A stretch of 64,000 nt of DNA from Topomyia yanbarensis (GCF_030247195.1 NC_080672.1:11966001-12030000), one strand, 5' to 3'; shown: positions 21,755-34,667, numbered from the stretch's first letter. Notes: generated by a model from the letters alone, not told the origin. Program-made: numbers and translations.

Positions 21755-24700
21755 CGCCTGGCAACATGTTGACTGTATGGGCATTGATCGACTAAACATC
21801 CCGGACGAGTACAACTGTGAAATGTGCCAGCCCAGGCCCGTGGACAAAAACCGTGCTCGTTTGCTGCAACTGGAGAAACGCAAGGAACAGTCGCTGTTCC
21901 TTGCCAATAATAATCTCCAACTGCCACTAGCCGATTCCTCCGTAAGTAGTTCCAACCTGGTCAATGCATCCGTCGGAGTTGTGTCCAGTTCCGGTGGAAA
22001 AGGTGCCAACCAGTACACAACCGGAAAGGCTGTAGCCGGATCGAAAAAGAATAAATCCGGTAGCAGTGCAAAGAAGAAGGCAACTGACGGTTCGATGACT
22101 AAGAAAAGTAGCAAGAAATCCGGTGAAAGTGCATTGAATCGTGTCAACGGAAAGCGAAAAGAACTTAAAAAGCCATCGAAAAAGAAAGTCAAATCAAACG
22201 AACCAAACGCAGAGAAAATGACCAACATGATCCGAACCTGGATCGACAACTATGAGCGTGCCATTACAAACCACTACTCGCCGGAATTGCGTGCACGGCT
22301 GCAAGCTTTCGGTAAGATGCAAACACAGAATCCTCTGCTGAATACGGATCGTTTGATCCAGGCCAACACGGTGATAAACTTGCAGCAAAAATGCACAACT
22401 GTTCCGCATGCTGGGGGAAAAATTCTCATCAGCACCGGAGACATTGAGCCAAAGGCGCCGATCATTGAAATACGTGGAAAGTACATGCTTTCTTCTCAGC
22501 ATAAACCACTGCAGTCGCTATTTAACATGGCCGCAAATGGAAAGTTGGCTAATAACAAGAATGCTGGTCCTTTCTTGTTCCTGTACCAGTTAACAACCGG
22601 TGGAATGGAGTTGTGCGTTGATACGCGGACTTACGGCAACGACGCCAGATTCATCCGAAGGTCTTGTCGACCAAATGCGGAGATATTGCACAATGTTGAA
22701 AAAGGTGTTGTGCACTTGTACATTGTTTCGACGACGAACATCAAAGCGAACACTGAGATCACGATCAAGCATGATGACCAGTTAATTCAGAGGGTAGGTG
22801 GAATCGTCATCTTGACACATACTACAGTTACGAATTTGTGCGCATGCGGTTTGATCAAAGAATGTCAGTATTCTGCACAGTTGAGTGAAGGGTTGTTCCC
22901 AGTAACGGCAGCTGCTGGCACTGTTTGTCCCCTTCCAAACAATAGTGGAATGCTTCAGGGTGGACCAGGAGCGGTTAGCTCTACCGGACCGAGCAAACCG
23001 GTAAAGAACAAGAAAAATAATGGTGCTTTAGGCGATGGTGACAAGAAACCAGCGAAGAAACGTAACAGTAGATCTACAAGTTCAAATGCTGAAGCTCGGC
23101 TGAGATCAGTTTCTTCGAGTGGTGATAGTGCGAATGAAATGATGCTTTATGCTCAGCATCATCAGCAGCAGCAACCTCCTCAGTCACCATTGTCGCAGCC
23201 ACCGGTAATGGGGCAACAACCACCTCTGTCACCATTACAACAATCTCAGTTCCCTCAAATGCCGCCGCATCTAATATCTCAGCAGACTGCGTTGCATTTT
23301 ATTCACCAACAGCAGCAGCAACAGCAGCAGCAGCAGATGCAGCAACAACATCAAATGCAACAACATCAGCAACTACAACAACAACACAAACAACCGCAGC
23401 CATTGTCACTGGGTAATCCTTCGATGGTGCAGTCGCAACCGGTTTACATGTATAGTCCTTCTCCTACGCACCAGCCGACAAGTATGATGATTTCTCAGCA
23501 AAACAATTACCCAGTGCACCCGCAAACTCCACCTCCAATGAGTCCTGTGATGGGAATGACCAACCGGCCAGGGTACTATACGGAAATCAAATCTCCACTC
23601 AAATCACCCCCTCTAAATTTGAGTGGCCCACCGCCGTTGGTAATCCCTACGATGCCTTCACCGAGTAAAACAATGATTCACGTTCCTCAAGAACATCAAA
23701 ATTCACCAGTTGCCCCGAGCAACCCCCTTGTGCAGCATTCACCATTGTCAGAGGAGCAACCGCGAATGGAGGTGATCCAGCATCAGCAGCACTACCATCA
23801 ACAGCAAATCATGGAAGATATCTTAAAGATCAAAATAAAATCACCAACTGTTAGTCCGGTCAAGCAAGAACTGGCCAAATCACCAGCACCAGTCTGCATG
23901 CTATCTCCACCTCCACCTCCGCCAGTTCCGATCGTCCAGCGATTGCTTAGCGCGGAAACGCTAAAAAGTGAACTGTTTCACTCACACTACCAGCAACACC
24001 AACCACAAGACATGCATGCACCTCCACTGGCAGCTATGCGTGAATCGGCAGTATCATCACCGCAACCACAGTCACCGGTGAAAGTTGAGTTCACTCCTCC
24101 TAAGCTGGAAATCAAACAGGAACCACTTTTGCTATCTCCGCAACGTTCTGTTGCACCAGTCATTCCACCAGTCGAATGTGTTAAGGTCAAAGAAGAGGAA
24201 GAAGTAAAAATAGAATCAGTCGTGGAAACTTCTCAAATAGTGCCGAAAGATGAACCTAGCGAATTGCTATCGCCAAAGAGGGAACCTTCTCCGGCACCCA
24301 GTGATATGGATGATAGCAAAGAAGAGATTGTTCCACTGGTAGCCGTAAGTAATACAAGTTTATCGGGTAGCGCAACAAATTCCCCTGTTAAGTCCCAATC
24401 GACGACTACCGCAACGACGCCTGTTGCGTCCGAACCGGTGGAAAAGAACAGTAGTAATAGTACCAATAGCTCCCCGAATTCCTCCTCGCATACCCAGACA
24501 AACAGTGGCAGTAAGAAGAAGAGCTGTAGTTTCCCGAAAGACAACGAAACAGTAAAAGAGGAAAAGAAACCCTCGAGGAAGCTTACTCGCGAAGAGCGTA
24601 AGATGGAAGCAATTGTGAAGGCGTTTGAAAAGATGGAGCAATCGCAGCAACGAAAGCAGGAACTGAAAGAGCAGCGCAAAGAGGGTAAGCGTAGAAGTGT

Positions 24701-27700
24701 ATCTTCTTCTACCCCGGACGAAGGCGGTGGAGTACCAGCGGTTGTCGGGACCGGTTCAGCTAAAAAGCAATCACCGATCAGTTCGCAAAAGCGTAAGAAA
24801 AAGAAAAGTAAATCGTTGAGTCAACACTTTGGGTCCCCCAATCAGAGTCGCAAGAAAAAAGTGTCCAAATCGACGAAATCTTCAACGAAGAAGGGTCTTC
24901 ACGCGAGAACGAAAACCTCAGAACAGAGCAATAAGCGATCGCACGACAGCGAAACCGTTGAGTTACAGCAAACTCCATCGCTTTCAACGGAACAATCAGA
25001 ACCGATGTCTTTTTTTGGTGATGATGTGAAGCCGATTCCTGCTGATGATCCTACCGGCACTACTGCTTTGACGAACAACAACAACAACGAAGAAAGTGAA
25101 TTGCCACTAAGCCAATCGGGTATAGCTGATTTGCCACCCCTCAGTTCTGCCTGTATGTTGATTGAAGCCGCTGTAGGTCCGTTGGAGCAGGCCTCCAGTA
25201 CGACTCCGACGGAGCAAGACTTCAAGTTTCCCCAGAAGGCGAAAACTAAGAAAAGTATGAGTCGAGAATGGTTGAGCGGTCAGACAAGTGGAGATTTACC
25301 GTTGATGCCGAATCGAAGGATCACACCGGATCATGATTCGGGTTACCTAAGCGAGGAAAAATCACTCGATTATCGACGGGTGATGGTGGACGAAGGAATT
25401 GCTACCCCACTTGGTGTGGATGTTGGAGAACCGAGCATCTGCGTTGTGGCGAAAAAGGTGGAGGAATTTATCGCTCAAAATTCGCCACAATCTGACGACA
25501 TCAGTGGGCACAAGTGGGAAGACAAAGCAACTGTCAGCAGCTCAAACTGTCAAACACCGACCGGTGGAGGAAATGTTTCGGAAAGTGCCTCCGTTAAAAA
25601 GCGTTGGTTACGGCAAGCAATATCGGAAGAAACGGATGAGCTGATGCATGCCTCGAACTCATCGCCTCCCCCAAACGGATTTACGACACCACTGAAGAAA
25701 CGACGTGTCATTCGACAATCGGATGATGAACCACAATCGCAGATACAAACGCAACCTCCCCAATCGTTTCAATCCGCCCAGAAGATTGACTTTGCCGGTC
25801 AAGCTCAACAACATCAACAACAACAACAATCTCAGTCAGCGGCGAACAGTCCGAAGCAAACCTATCATGAAACTAGTTTGTACTGGTCCAACTCTGGTCC
25901 GCCTCCCCTGGCGTATTCAACGCGTTCTCATATGATTATCGACGAAAAACAAGCCATGGATCTGTCTAGAACTGCTCCGGTACGAGTATCGCACCAAGCC
26001 AGGATTCAACCGTATAAAAATTTTCCCATCGCGCAAGCTCTAACACCATTGCACTTTACCGATCCGGATCCACTTCCGGTACCAGCGATCACAACAATTT
26101 CGCATCCGGTCATAGCCCCTTCGCCTATACTAGTACAAACTCAAAATCACCAGTTGATCCCTCAAGACTCGTTTGAAATTCGGCCGTTGAATCATAGCTA
26201 TGAGCCATTGCCAGTACCGGCACCATCGGCTGTAGCGGCAATAGTACCTGCTTCTCTCATTCCGCCAGAATTGCGGCCTACCCTAGCACCGGTGACGCAA
26301 CAGCACGCTCGACTAGATATGAGCTACTCGGGCTCCTACCATCAGACGCTCACCCCGGATGTGTCTTCGTCGAGTACGCCGATAAGAAGTATTACCCGCA
26401 GCAAGGGTAGCCAAAAGTACATCGGAAGTCCGGCTAAATTCCAGCCATCGTCACCTGCAGACTCACAAAGCAGTTGCTCGGTGGCAGAGACACCGGAGAA
26501 GAGTTCGTTCGTTAGTACCGAAAGTGGTTGCAATTCCGACATCGACGAAGAACAATCTCCGCCGAAATTGACTGCCGATCAGCAGGTTCCAATGCTTTAT
26601 ACGGAACAGATACCGGTCGAGGTTGCGCAGGAAGCTAGTTCAAATTTAGTGGACAAGGAAGAAACTGTTAGCTATTCGAATGAATTGCTAGCAGTTGCTG
26701 ATGCGGTACAGAATGAAGTTCCTGTTGAATTGGAAGTAGGGGGAGAGTGTGCCATTGTGCAGGAGGAGGTAGTTGAAAAAGAACCAACGACGTTTGTGGT
26801 TCAGGAAGAGCAAGTGGTAATGAGTGAAGTGGTAGTTGAGCAAGAGATGGAACCAATGGACACTAGTGGGGATACAGTTACAAATGACGAAAGCGATCTA
26901 TTTGAATCGCAAGGAGATGAATCGATAGAGGAACATCAGAACAGGCCACCTTCACCAGCACCCGTGGAAGTATCATCGCTCTCGTTACAGACCAAAACGG
27001 TTGAAGCAAGTGCGCTGAACGGCAATGAAAATCTTCGACCTGTAGCCGGACTGGGGAAAAATAGGGACGAAAATGAACTGGAAGATTTGCAGAAAGTGAT
27101 CGCTTCGTTCCACTCGGAGAATATAATGAATTTAATTTCCAGAAACAAAAAGACCAAAAGCTTTAGTCGAGAAGACATTGGCGAGGGTAAACCACGTTTG
27201 AAAAGGCAATTGAGAAGTAAACATTCATTCGCTGATTCTCCTCTGGCATCGCCGCCTCCATCAACGTTTGTGGAATTCGAGCAAGTAGAGACACCGGATG
27301 AAGGAACAATGGTTGAAGAGGAAGCGCTCGCAGTAAGTCTAGATTCATCAAATATCCCAGTAACCGTACATACGACGGAAGAAGAACCGGTCTCTGCAAT
27401 ACCTACCCTGGTTAGATCATACTCTCATTCATCGTGGCTTTCAGCAACAGGATCTTTTAGGGAATCAACGACAGAGGAGAGAAGTTTTTCTACCCTTCGA
27501 TCGGATATTCCACCGATCAGCTATAATCCACCGAGCACTTACCAGTCGACCGCTGCTCGAAACCTCCTCTCATCACTTTCGGTCGGCTCTGAACCACTAT
27601 CCACGCTAGGAAGCTATCGTTCCAGCAGTTCGTCCTTCCTTGACTACCCAAAATCGTCCATCACGACGGGATCTTCCGGCGTAGGAAGCAGCATCTATCA

Positions 27701-28410
27701 GTATCGACCTTCCACTGAAATCAGTACTCTGCTAGAGAAGGGTTTCTCCAGTTCCCGTCCGACAAGTTTCTCCTCACTGTCTGGATCAATACTCGGACTT
27801 GAGCGCAGTAATAGTACACCAAGTAGTACCGTCCTATCATCGTCGACCCTAGGCACGAGTACTGCGAAAGTAACCGATAACCTATCCACCCTCGGTGGGT
27901 CCAACAATACAAGTTACCCGAAAATTTTCACCAAAACCGCTAGCTCCGATCCGCGACTAAACCCGGCATTGACGGTACCGGAACCACCTGCTCCGATCAC
28001 CCCCAAGCGGAAGCTATCGATTAACGAGTATCGCCAACGGAAGATGCAAACCTGCACAGCGACGACTACGACAACGATGGCTTCTTCTTCCTCGGATGGT
28101 ATTCCAGCGATTGCAACCTCAACGTCGTCTGCTTCGTCGAGTGGAAGTAACAGTCGCGACGGTTGCACGGGAAGTAATCTGATCAGTAGCAGCGTGGAAA
28201 GCAGCGACGTTAGCAGTTCGATTTGTAAAGAATTAAACCTTGAACTTGAACTGGAGTTGAGTAAATCCGAAGAGGAGGAGGAGGAGGAGGAGGAAGAGGA
28301 TAGTATTCGCGGGAAAAGCGGGAATAGTTCACCTAATAACGAATCATTGACGACCTCCATTTCGCTTACTGTGTCCGGTTCTGGGGAACCAAGTTCAACA
28401 GGAGATGCGG
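21755..28410 (+). CDS. upSET: upSET coding exon 3 (PHD C-half, SET domain, long tail)
   Basis: Residues 929-3147 plus one base. It opens with AWQHVDCMGIDR...CEMC, completing the PHD finger (about 911-953). A Lys-rich linker follows, then the SET domain at about 1147-1275, including IIEIRGKYML, ELCVDTRTYGNDARFIRRSC and EITIKHDD. The NHSC motif of active SET enzymes is RRSC here and a normal F-x-Y ending is absent, as in MLL5/SETD5, so a non-catalytic chromatin role is likely. CACG near residue 1291 is a post-SET-like cysteine cluster. The tail has polyQ (about 1445-1475), Pro/Ser-rich and Lys-rich blocks, and a Glu run near 28270. If the exon is not spliced at 28411, the frame stops at TAA 28449-28451. 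Total length is close to the roughly 3,100-residue Drosophila protein. Confidence 0.93.
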
Positions 28411-28481
28411 GTGAGTTAAATATTGCCACAAAAATGACCGATTCCTACTAATGACTATTGTTTTCCTGTTTTCAGTGTAAG
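28411..28481 (+). other. Short alternative intron with tandem acceptors at the end of upSET
   Basis: Donor GCGG|GTGAGT at 28411. A yeast-like branch-point match (TACTAAT, 28446-28452) and a pyrimidine tract (TTTTCCTGTTTTCAG) lead to AG at 28474-28475, with a second AG six bases later (28480-28481). Use of the first acceptor ends the protein at once (GTG TAA). Use of the second opens 24 codons. The intron would be 65 or 71 bp, typical for dipterans. Confidence 0.65.
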
Positions 28482-28552
28482 CCCCACGTTCGCTAGATCG
28501 CTCTTTGAGTGAAGAGGCGGAAACAAGAATCTGGACACTATTTGCCGGATGA
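28482..28552 (+). CDS. upSET: Candidate alternative last coding exon of upSET (24 codons)
   Basis: If the acceptor ending 28481 is used, the split Ala codon is completed and the frame reads APRSLDRSLSEEAETRIW and a few more residues before TGA 28550-28552. It is short, so the open frame could be chance. It competes with the far exon at 40489 and with intron retention. No domain is recognisable. Confidence 0.35.
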
Positions 28553-28671
28553 CCAAACTGTGCCTAACTGACAATGATCGAAAGATGCGAGTTCACTAAC
28601 CATGAACTAGCCAGTTCGCACAGTTGACTGCAGTCAGCGACAAATGCTGGAGGTAAGAGATTTGATTGTAT

Positions 28672-28870
28672 AACATTCCCCCGAAAACCATTCCCCAGAA
28701 GAAAAAATGTCGAAGCTTTTTCCCCAGAAACACATATTCCAGAAAGTACTAATTTCCAGAAAACTGATTCCCAGAAAGTACCAAAGCCCAGAAAACTTTC
28801 ACCCACAAAAAACCAGAACACAGAAAACTGTTCCGCAGAAAGTATCAAAACCCAGAAAATTATTTTGCCG
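28672..28870 (+). repeat. Degenerate CCAGAAA array, left copy
   Basis: Tandem imperfect units around CCCAGAAA, spaced about 14-22 bases, start with CCCCCGAAAACCATTCCCCA. The same array in reverse complement lies at 39950-40155 and begins with the same terminal sequence. The two could be opposite ends of one large element or two inverted solo copies. Confidence 0.72.
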
Positions 28871-30690
28871 AAGAATTTTGTTCTTGTTGTCTCAATAAAC
28901 AATTCATTACATTTAGATCATGTGTACTTAAATACTTGTTATAAGTTCGCTATTCACAGTATTTTTTAATATTTACGCATTGTGCTTAAATTTAAACGCA
29001 TTCAAAAAGATGGAAAGATCTACAGGTGATGATTATATGTTAAATGAAAGCTTTCAATTCCTATTTGGTAGAAAAAATATTATAATTGGATTTGAACCAA
29101 TTTTTGCATTTAAAACCGCTTGCTCCGCATGTAGCAATATTGGCGCAATTGCTAATTTCGGCTGCTATAGATGCCATTGATTACTTTTGGAGCATCCAAC
29201 TCTAGGTACATATACCGCAGTATAGCTGTAAAGGAGCTCAAAAATCAAGGAAAACTCACTATTTCAGTTGTTCTTTGTAGCAAATTTCTATGATAAAACT
29301 TGTGTTGCCTTGCGAGTTTAGTGCGAGCTAGAAAGCAAAAAAAAATTAACGGCGGAAATATTCTAAAACTCTATAATGCATTTGAGTTTCATAGACATGT
29401 AATCCTCGTACGCATTGCGTGTTATTGACGGTTGATGATTGAGCACAAAGCTTTGGCTGCCTAGAGCTAAAAACTAAATTTTTTCGATTTCTTGGTACAA
29501 TGGCAAGCGACGTAGGATTTTGCGAAATGTCGCACTTGTTAATGAAAAAGCGCTATAAAATTCATTAAAATCGACGCAAATTAAAAAAAAACTATGCCAA
29601 GAAAATCTAAAATCCTACGTACGTCGCTGCAGATAGGAATTCTGAATACACTGTGCAAATTTCAAAACGATCCAAATGTAACGCCATAATAACTCGATAC
29701 TTTCAACAACAGAGTACTTAGCATAGATCATTAACAACGTTTTCTAACTTAATAATACTTCATTGATTGCATAGTTTCAATGTATTAAAAACTGTTGCAT
29801 ACGGCCAGTTTTTGGAAGAAATGTAACATTTTTTTTTTTGGAATAAACTGTTAGGGAGTGAATAGATTTTAATTATGTTTTTTATTACAAAGATACATGT
29901 TTTGGCTTTCGAATTTCACTTTTGAAGACGAAAAAAAGCGCGTTTTCCCGAAAGTAGTGTTTTTAGCTGTCGAGTCTCATAGAGCTATTGGTCCGATTTC
30001 AATATTTTTTCATTGTTCATCATACCGCTATGCTGGGCCGAGCACGATTTGCAAAATTTTATTCCCATTCAGTAGATCTTTCGCAAATTATTCCCAAAAA
30101 ACACCTCAATTTTAGGCCTCGAGAGTAGAGGACCCCCCTGAAATTTCGATGGTGCAAGATGCAACAAACATCGAAGGATGTTATAAAAAATAATATTTAA
30201 TTTAAGTTTAATATGATAGTTCGACTATGTTTTTCCTATTTTATCCAACTTTTTTTCACAGCTATTCCATAGTGTGCTGGAAAGAATGAATCAACACCAA
30301 TGTTTGAGAAAACCGGTCAGACGAGTAGATAACAAGTTTCATTCCGAGGGCTATTTGGCATACATATTCAAAGAGCTGCTCATGTTTAAAAGAAGGAGTC
30401 AATTCCTATGTTCGAATAAACCGGGCATACGGGTTGATGACAGGTCATTGATTGATCTGCTACATAAATTGCCATCCATCATCGAATGTTCTGCGTTTTC
30501 TTTTCATTTGGTTTCAACTATAAAGCTCTGCATATTTAAAAGCGCTTTTTGACCGTGGAAGTGATTCTAGAGGTCGGTAACAGAAGCTTTTGACAACAAT
30601 CCGTTCACAAAGTTGCAATCCTGTGCATAACTTTTTGACAAAGTTGGTGTTTACTCCAGTTGACACGCGATAGAAAAAGAACCAAATTAG
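28871..30690. other. No gene recognised
   Basis: AT-rich DNA. An inverted pair at about 29485-29530 and 29590-29630 (CTTGGTACAATGGCAAGCGACGTAGGATTTT-type arms) is the only local structure seen. The short frames at 28980, 29897 and 30274 show no family signatures. Confidence 0.3.
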
Positions 30691-30699
30691 TTCTGACCA

Positions 30700-31170
30700 G
30701 AAGTAATGAAATCACGACAGAGTCGGGTACGAGGATTGCACGGGAATTGGAAATAGCAAAATACCACCATCTGTGCAGTACTGAAACATTTCAAGGAACG
30801 TCTGTTTCCCGAAAGGTGTAATCAAGGCGTCGAACGTTGTTGTGTTCAACAAACTATGTATTGCACAGTTCGAAATATGGGCATTCGGAAAAGTTTCAGA
30901 ATCGGATCGCAAAGCAAAGCAGCACGTTAAAAATGGGGGTTGGAAAGCTGTATGTTCAGGTGCTGACCAAATCAAACGGATCCATCCTTTTGGACGATGA
31001 AACGTGTATCTAATTGGATTTCTAATAGAAACAGAAGTTTTATATTGTCAGGGTTCGCTGAGATGTCCCCAAGTTTGTTTTTGCGGATAATGTTGCCGGT
31101 AAATTGTTGATCTGGCAGGGAATCTGCAACTGTAGCTAAAAGACTTCGATTTTCATGGCAACCAACCAGA
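30700..31170 (+). pseudogene. Tc1/mariner transposase fragment (plus)
   Basis: Plus-strand frames read RIARELEIAK near 30738, then LDDETC around 30992-31010 (the LDDE/MDDE block with a catalytic Asp in mosquito Tc1/mariner transposases), then FVFADNVAGKLLIWQGI near 31075-31125, matching the F-W/A-D...MxWQAIC segment. Stops and indels interrupt it. The C-terminal part is missing here, but an independent C-terminal fragment of the same type lies in the opposite orientation at 31.4-31.7 kb. Confidence 0.65.
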
Positions 31171-31399
31171 AAATGAAGGCTAGATTCTTAGAAATGTTGC
31201 ATTTTCAAATGCATGTATTTGCTTAACCATTCTTTCAGTCGAATAATTTTCTTAGGATGAAGCAAAGGTAATAATTTATTTCGCAAAAACATCTGAAACA
31301 AAACCCCTTGTCGTTATTTCGAACAAATTCACGTACTTTTCTATTGCTGTCGGTCTTCATTCGGCGCTCATCTTCTGCAGTCACGGCGCGGATTCCACC

Positions 31400-31700
31400 A
31401 ATTCTTCATTCGACTAATGTCACTGAAGATTGCGCTTTATTATCGTCCAATACTTCTCTTTTGGATAGAGCTGCGGACAATTTGGTGCATTGTGCTCTTT
31501 TGGGGTGAACTGAACTCCATTGTTGTATCGTTGTAGCACATCCTTGCTGTTATGGCAGCTGGGTAAGTTTGTCCAAACATAATGATCACGAAAACGCTGG
31601 TTTTCTTGCCACAGGAACAGGTCCCTTGCCAAATCATATTTTTTTCCTGATCCAATCGGTGAATTTTTTTTTGGAATTGGTTATCGCATAGGATCAATCA
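31400..31700 (-). pseudogene. Tc1/mariner transposase C-terminal fragment (minus)
   Basis: On the minus strand one frame gives NMIWQGTCSCGKKTSVFV and another, one shift away, gives PNCPQLYPKEKYWTIIKRNL, which is the conserved PNxPQLxPIExxWxxxKRxL end of mariner-type transposases including the third catalytic acidic residue (here Glu). Frames are broken. With the plus-oriented fragment it makes an inverted pair overlapping in the WQ-I-C region, so these are two insertions or an inversion within one. Confidence 0.72.
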
Positions 31701-31931
31701 AAACACATCCATCGAGTTTCATCAGCACCTGATCGAGCCGGCTGGATTCAGGCCACTGTTTTATGCTCGAGACATTGGATGGGTTACTTAATTACTATAC
31801 GGTTCCATTCCGAGACTTGGTATTCACTATACTATGCACATACTATAAAAAAATCGCAAAATTTTATCAAGATCGGAGCACAATAGCTTGGGTTACAACC
31901 TCTAAACTACTCATAGGTGGAAGTTGGTTAA

Positions 31932-32047
31932 CCCTCCGGAAGTCGCGTAAAAAGCCCACTGATCGAGCAGCCGCTGATGCGCTAAGACGATTTCGCTAGA
32001 ATTTCAAAGCAGCGTGTACTCAGTGCACTAGCGCGACTTCCGAAAGG
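31932..32047. mobile_element. TTAA-flanked 116 bp MITE
   Basis: TTAA at 31928-31931 and 32048-32051 flank ends CCCTCCGGAAGTCGCG and, in reverse complement, CCTTTCGGAAGTCGCG. The size, TTAA duplication and CCYT start fit a piggyBac-type MITE. It does not resemble the interiors of the two other TTAA MITEs in this window. Confidence 0.75.
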
Positions 32048-32699
32048 TTAATGTTGACTATGTGTTTGAAGTGTACGGATTCCTGCGCAATCAATCAAAA
32101 CAGCTGCAGTCAACTGAGTTTACAAGAACCATGCATTTATTAAAAAGAATACTATAATTACTAGTAACTTTTAGGGACTCTGATCCAAGTTTTTTCATAT
32201 TCTTTGGTCGTGTCTAAGATAAGTCGTCCTTTCAATATATCGGCCCCTTTTAAAAATTCGGGAAAAAAAATCGAAGGAACAGTTTTTGAACGTTAGTAAC
32301 TTTCATTGTACTGAACGGAATCACATTAATTTGCACCAATCACTTGGGAAAATAGTCACCAATATTGTATTAATTTTCGAAGTATGTATGACTTCTATGG
32401 GTAGCGCAAAAAAAATCCGAAAGAGACGCGAAAAAACCGATATTTGTTAGTTCTGGCGGAGCCCACTCGAAACATTGGATTAATTAATTGAAAATCTGCC
32501 ACACATGTGTCTCGGTCACACAATAAGCGCTCGATGTACCACGATCTCATTTGCACAAACACATTTTATGTGAATGTAATTCAAGCGTGTATATTGCAAA
32601 ATGTGACAAATTCCCAGTAATAAATCCCTACCGAGACCTAATCGAAAATTGGGAAGTTATATAGGTCTCATGCATGTATATTTGTGCTAAGTGCTTCAT

Positions 32700-32900
32700 T
32701 CATCGTCCGCTAGTCGAATGAGAAGCATGTCAGATGGTGCGATATGAAGAAGGTAACCAGAATTTTCGTCGCCCATATATTGCTGTGCATATTATCTTTG
32801 TTAATCAGCCTTATTTTGGATTACGGCGAATCGTTTTTTTCGAACGAATGTGGTTTGCATTCTCAATAACGACATATCGAAATCAAACGGGTGTCAGATT
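32700..32900 (-). repeat. Repeat shared with 43960-44160
   Basis: The segment with TTGGATTACGGCGAATCG and AACGAATGTGGTTTGCATTC is the reverse complement of 44.05-44.13 kb with scattered differences. It is an unclassified dispersed repeat; neither copy encodes a recognisable protein. Confidence 0.6.
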
Positions 32901-33097
32901 CTATCCAAATTACACGTTTTAACAATTATGACATTGCGTCGAAAATATTTTGCGTTGCAATATTTCAAAATAACTCTCAAAGCTAGGAATATTTTTAGGT
33001 ACCAAGCCACGATATGTTTTGCCTAGTACTAAAAGACGGTGGACAATACATGAGAAGTTTCCTATAATTTTCAAATAAAAACCATTGCAAGTTTTAA

Positions 33098-33225
33098 CCC
33101 TTAAATGCGCAATGTTGTTTTAAAACAACATTACGAAAACCATCTCAGAATTATCAGAAGAACGCATTAAAGCTGTGTGACAATTTTCAGAAAATTTGAA
33201 AAAAATTGGTTTGCGCCTTTAAGGG
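33098..33225. mobile_element. TTAA-flanked 128 bp MITE
   Basis: TTAA at 33094-33097 and 33226-33229 flank ends CCCTTAAATGCGCA and, in reverse complement, CCCTTAAAGGCGCA. A perfect internal palindrome (AATGTTGTTTTAAAACAACATT, about 33111-33132) lies close to the left end. Probably piggyBac-type, non-autonomous. Confidence 0.75.
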
Positions 33226-34667
33226 TTAAAAGATTTATAGAAATTGGAATGTATTTGTTTTGAGAACCGCGTCAAATCTTGCGTAGATTTGGCGCGTTTT
33301 TATTTTGTCGTCTTCCGTATCAACCCTGTGATCGGTTTTTGAAAAAAATGTTCAAAAGGAAATTTATAAATGGTCAAAATCGATTTGAAACTACCGGAGT
33401 TATAGCAATATGAAGAAAAACGGGAATTCTGACGCTTTTTAACCGTTATGTGTCCAACAAAAAAAAACACCTTTAACAGGCCAACGAGTGTACCTGGGTA
33501 CCCACAAATTGAAATGCCCATGACTATGGTTTCCTTTAACCGATATGGACACTTTTAGATATGTTGGATTCAAGAACTTGTCCACTTTTTGATTCTGTAA
33601 AATGGAACCAGATGAATGGATCTGGTTCTTGGTAATCCGGATTTTCCGGAGTAATGTTCCAGTACTAGGGTATGGCAGTACTAGGGTACCCAATGGTAGT
33701 TTGAAAAATGGAATTGGAATGGAATGCCCATTCAAGGCCCCACGGAAACCTGCTCCGGAATGTCCGTTCCGTGGTCAAATTACCAAATGGTTCTAAAACC
33801 ACGATATATAGCCTATTGATGCAATTCCAAGAATTTTGATACCCATATTGCTAGTATTCGGTTGAAATTCACAAATAGAGTCCCAGCACTGGAACATGCT
33901 TCCAGAACTCCGGATTCCCGGGAACCTAATGATGTAACCTGATTCATTTCAACCAAGTTTAAAAGTGGATGAGTTCCCAAATCCAAAACACCAAGAAGTA
34001 TCAAAATCGGTTTGGAAATTATCTTAGTTATTGGCATTTCAGTTTTGCGGGTACCCGGGTACCCACGTCGGCTTTTACGTAGTAAAAAAAATCAGGAGCC
34101 CCTTCTCACTCCGCCCCTTACTATATCAACAATATTATAAACCCAAAAGCTTAACTTAGTGAAGTTTCAGGATGTCACAAAGTTTCAATTTCCAGCTATG
34201 GATAAAATATGCGAATTACATTAGTTGAAACCTAAAATCGAGAATCAGTAGCGTCTGGCTCAAATGGCACGTTCTCCATGTTGATCGGAGATTTGTGCCG
34301 TGCCAAGAATCATCTTTTCACCATTTTCCTGATGGGAAGGATTGGGGAAGTGGTAAGGTTAGGGGTAAGGAAAACAACGACACGGAACAATTAAAACAGC
34401 ATTCTGCACCCCCGGAGTGATGCTGAACGATCTGCAGGTGCTACAACAGCAGGAATAAAACTTCCAACCCCCGGAGGGATTTAGAACCTCTACTCAAACA
34501 GTGAGCGGATATATCAACACCCCCGAGGGGATATTGAGATAACAGAACGACAACACCCCCGAAGAGATATTGTCATTCAAATACGGCTAAAAAAACTAGC
34601 TTATTACCACCCTGGGTTAGGAACAAAAGCATATCCTTAAATTTCAGCTCTCTGTACACAGGTTCAT

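Noticed and set aside
22793..22831. Micro-intron in the SET domain (GTAGGT...CTACAG)
   Set aside because: Donor-like and acceptor-like sites are only about 35 bases apart, too short for a spliceosomal intron; the frame stays open through it.
21749..28429. Many minus-strand frames antisense to upSET exon 3
   Set aside because: They are shadows of a long, biased coding exon; compositions mirror polyQ, polyS and polyE codons.
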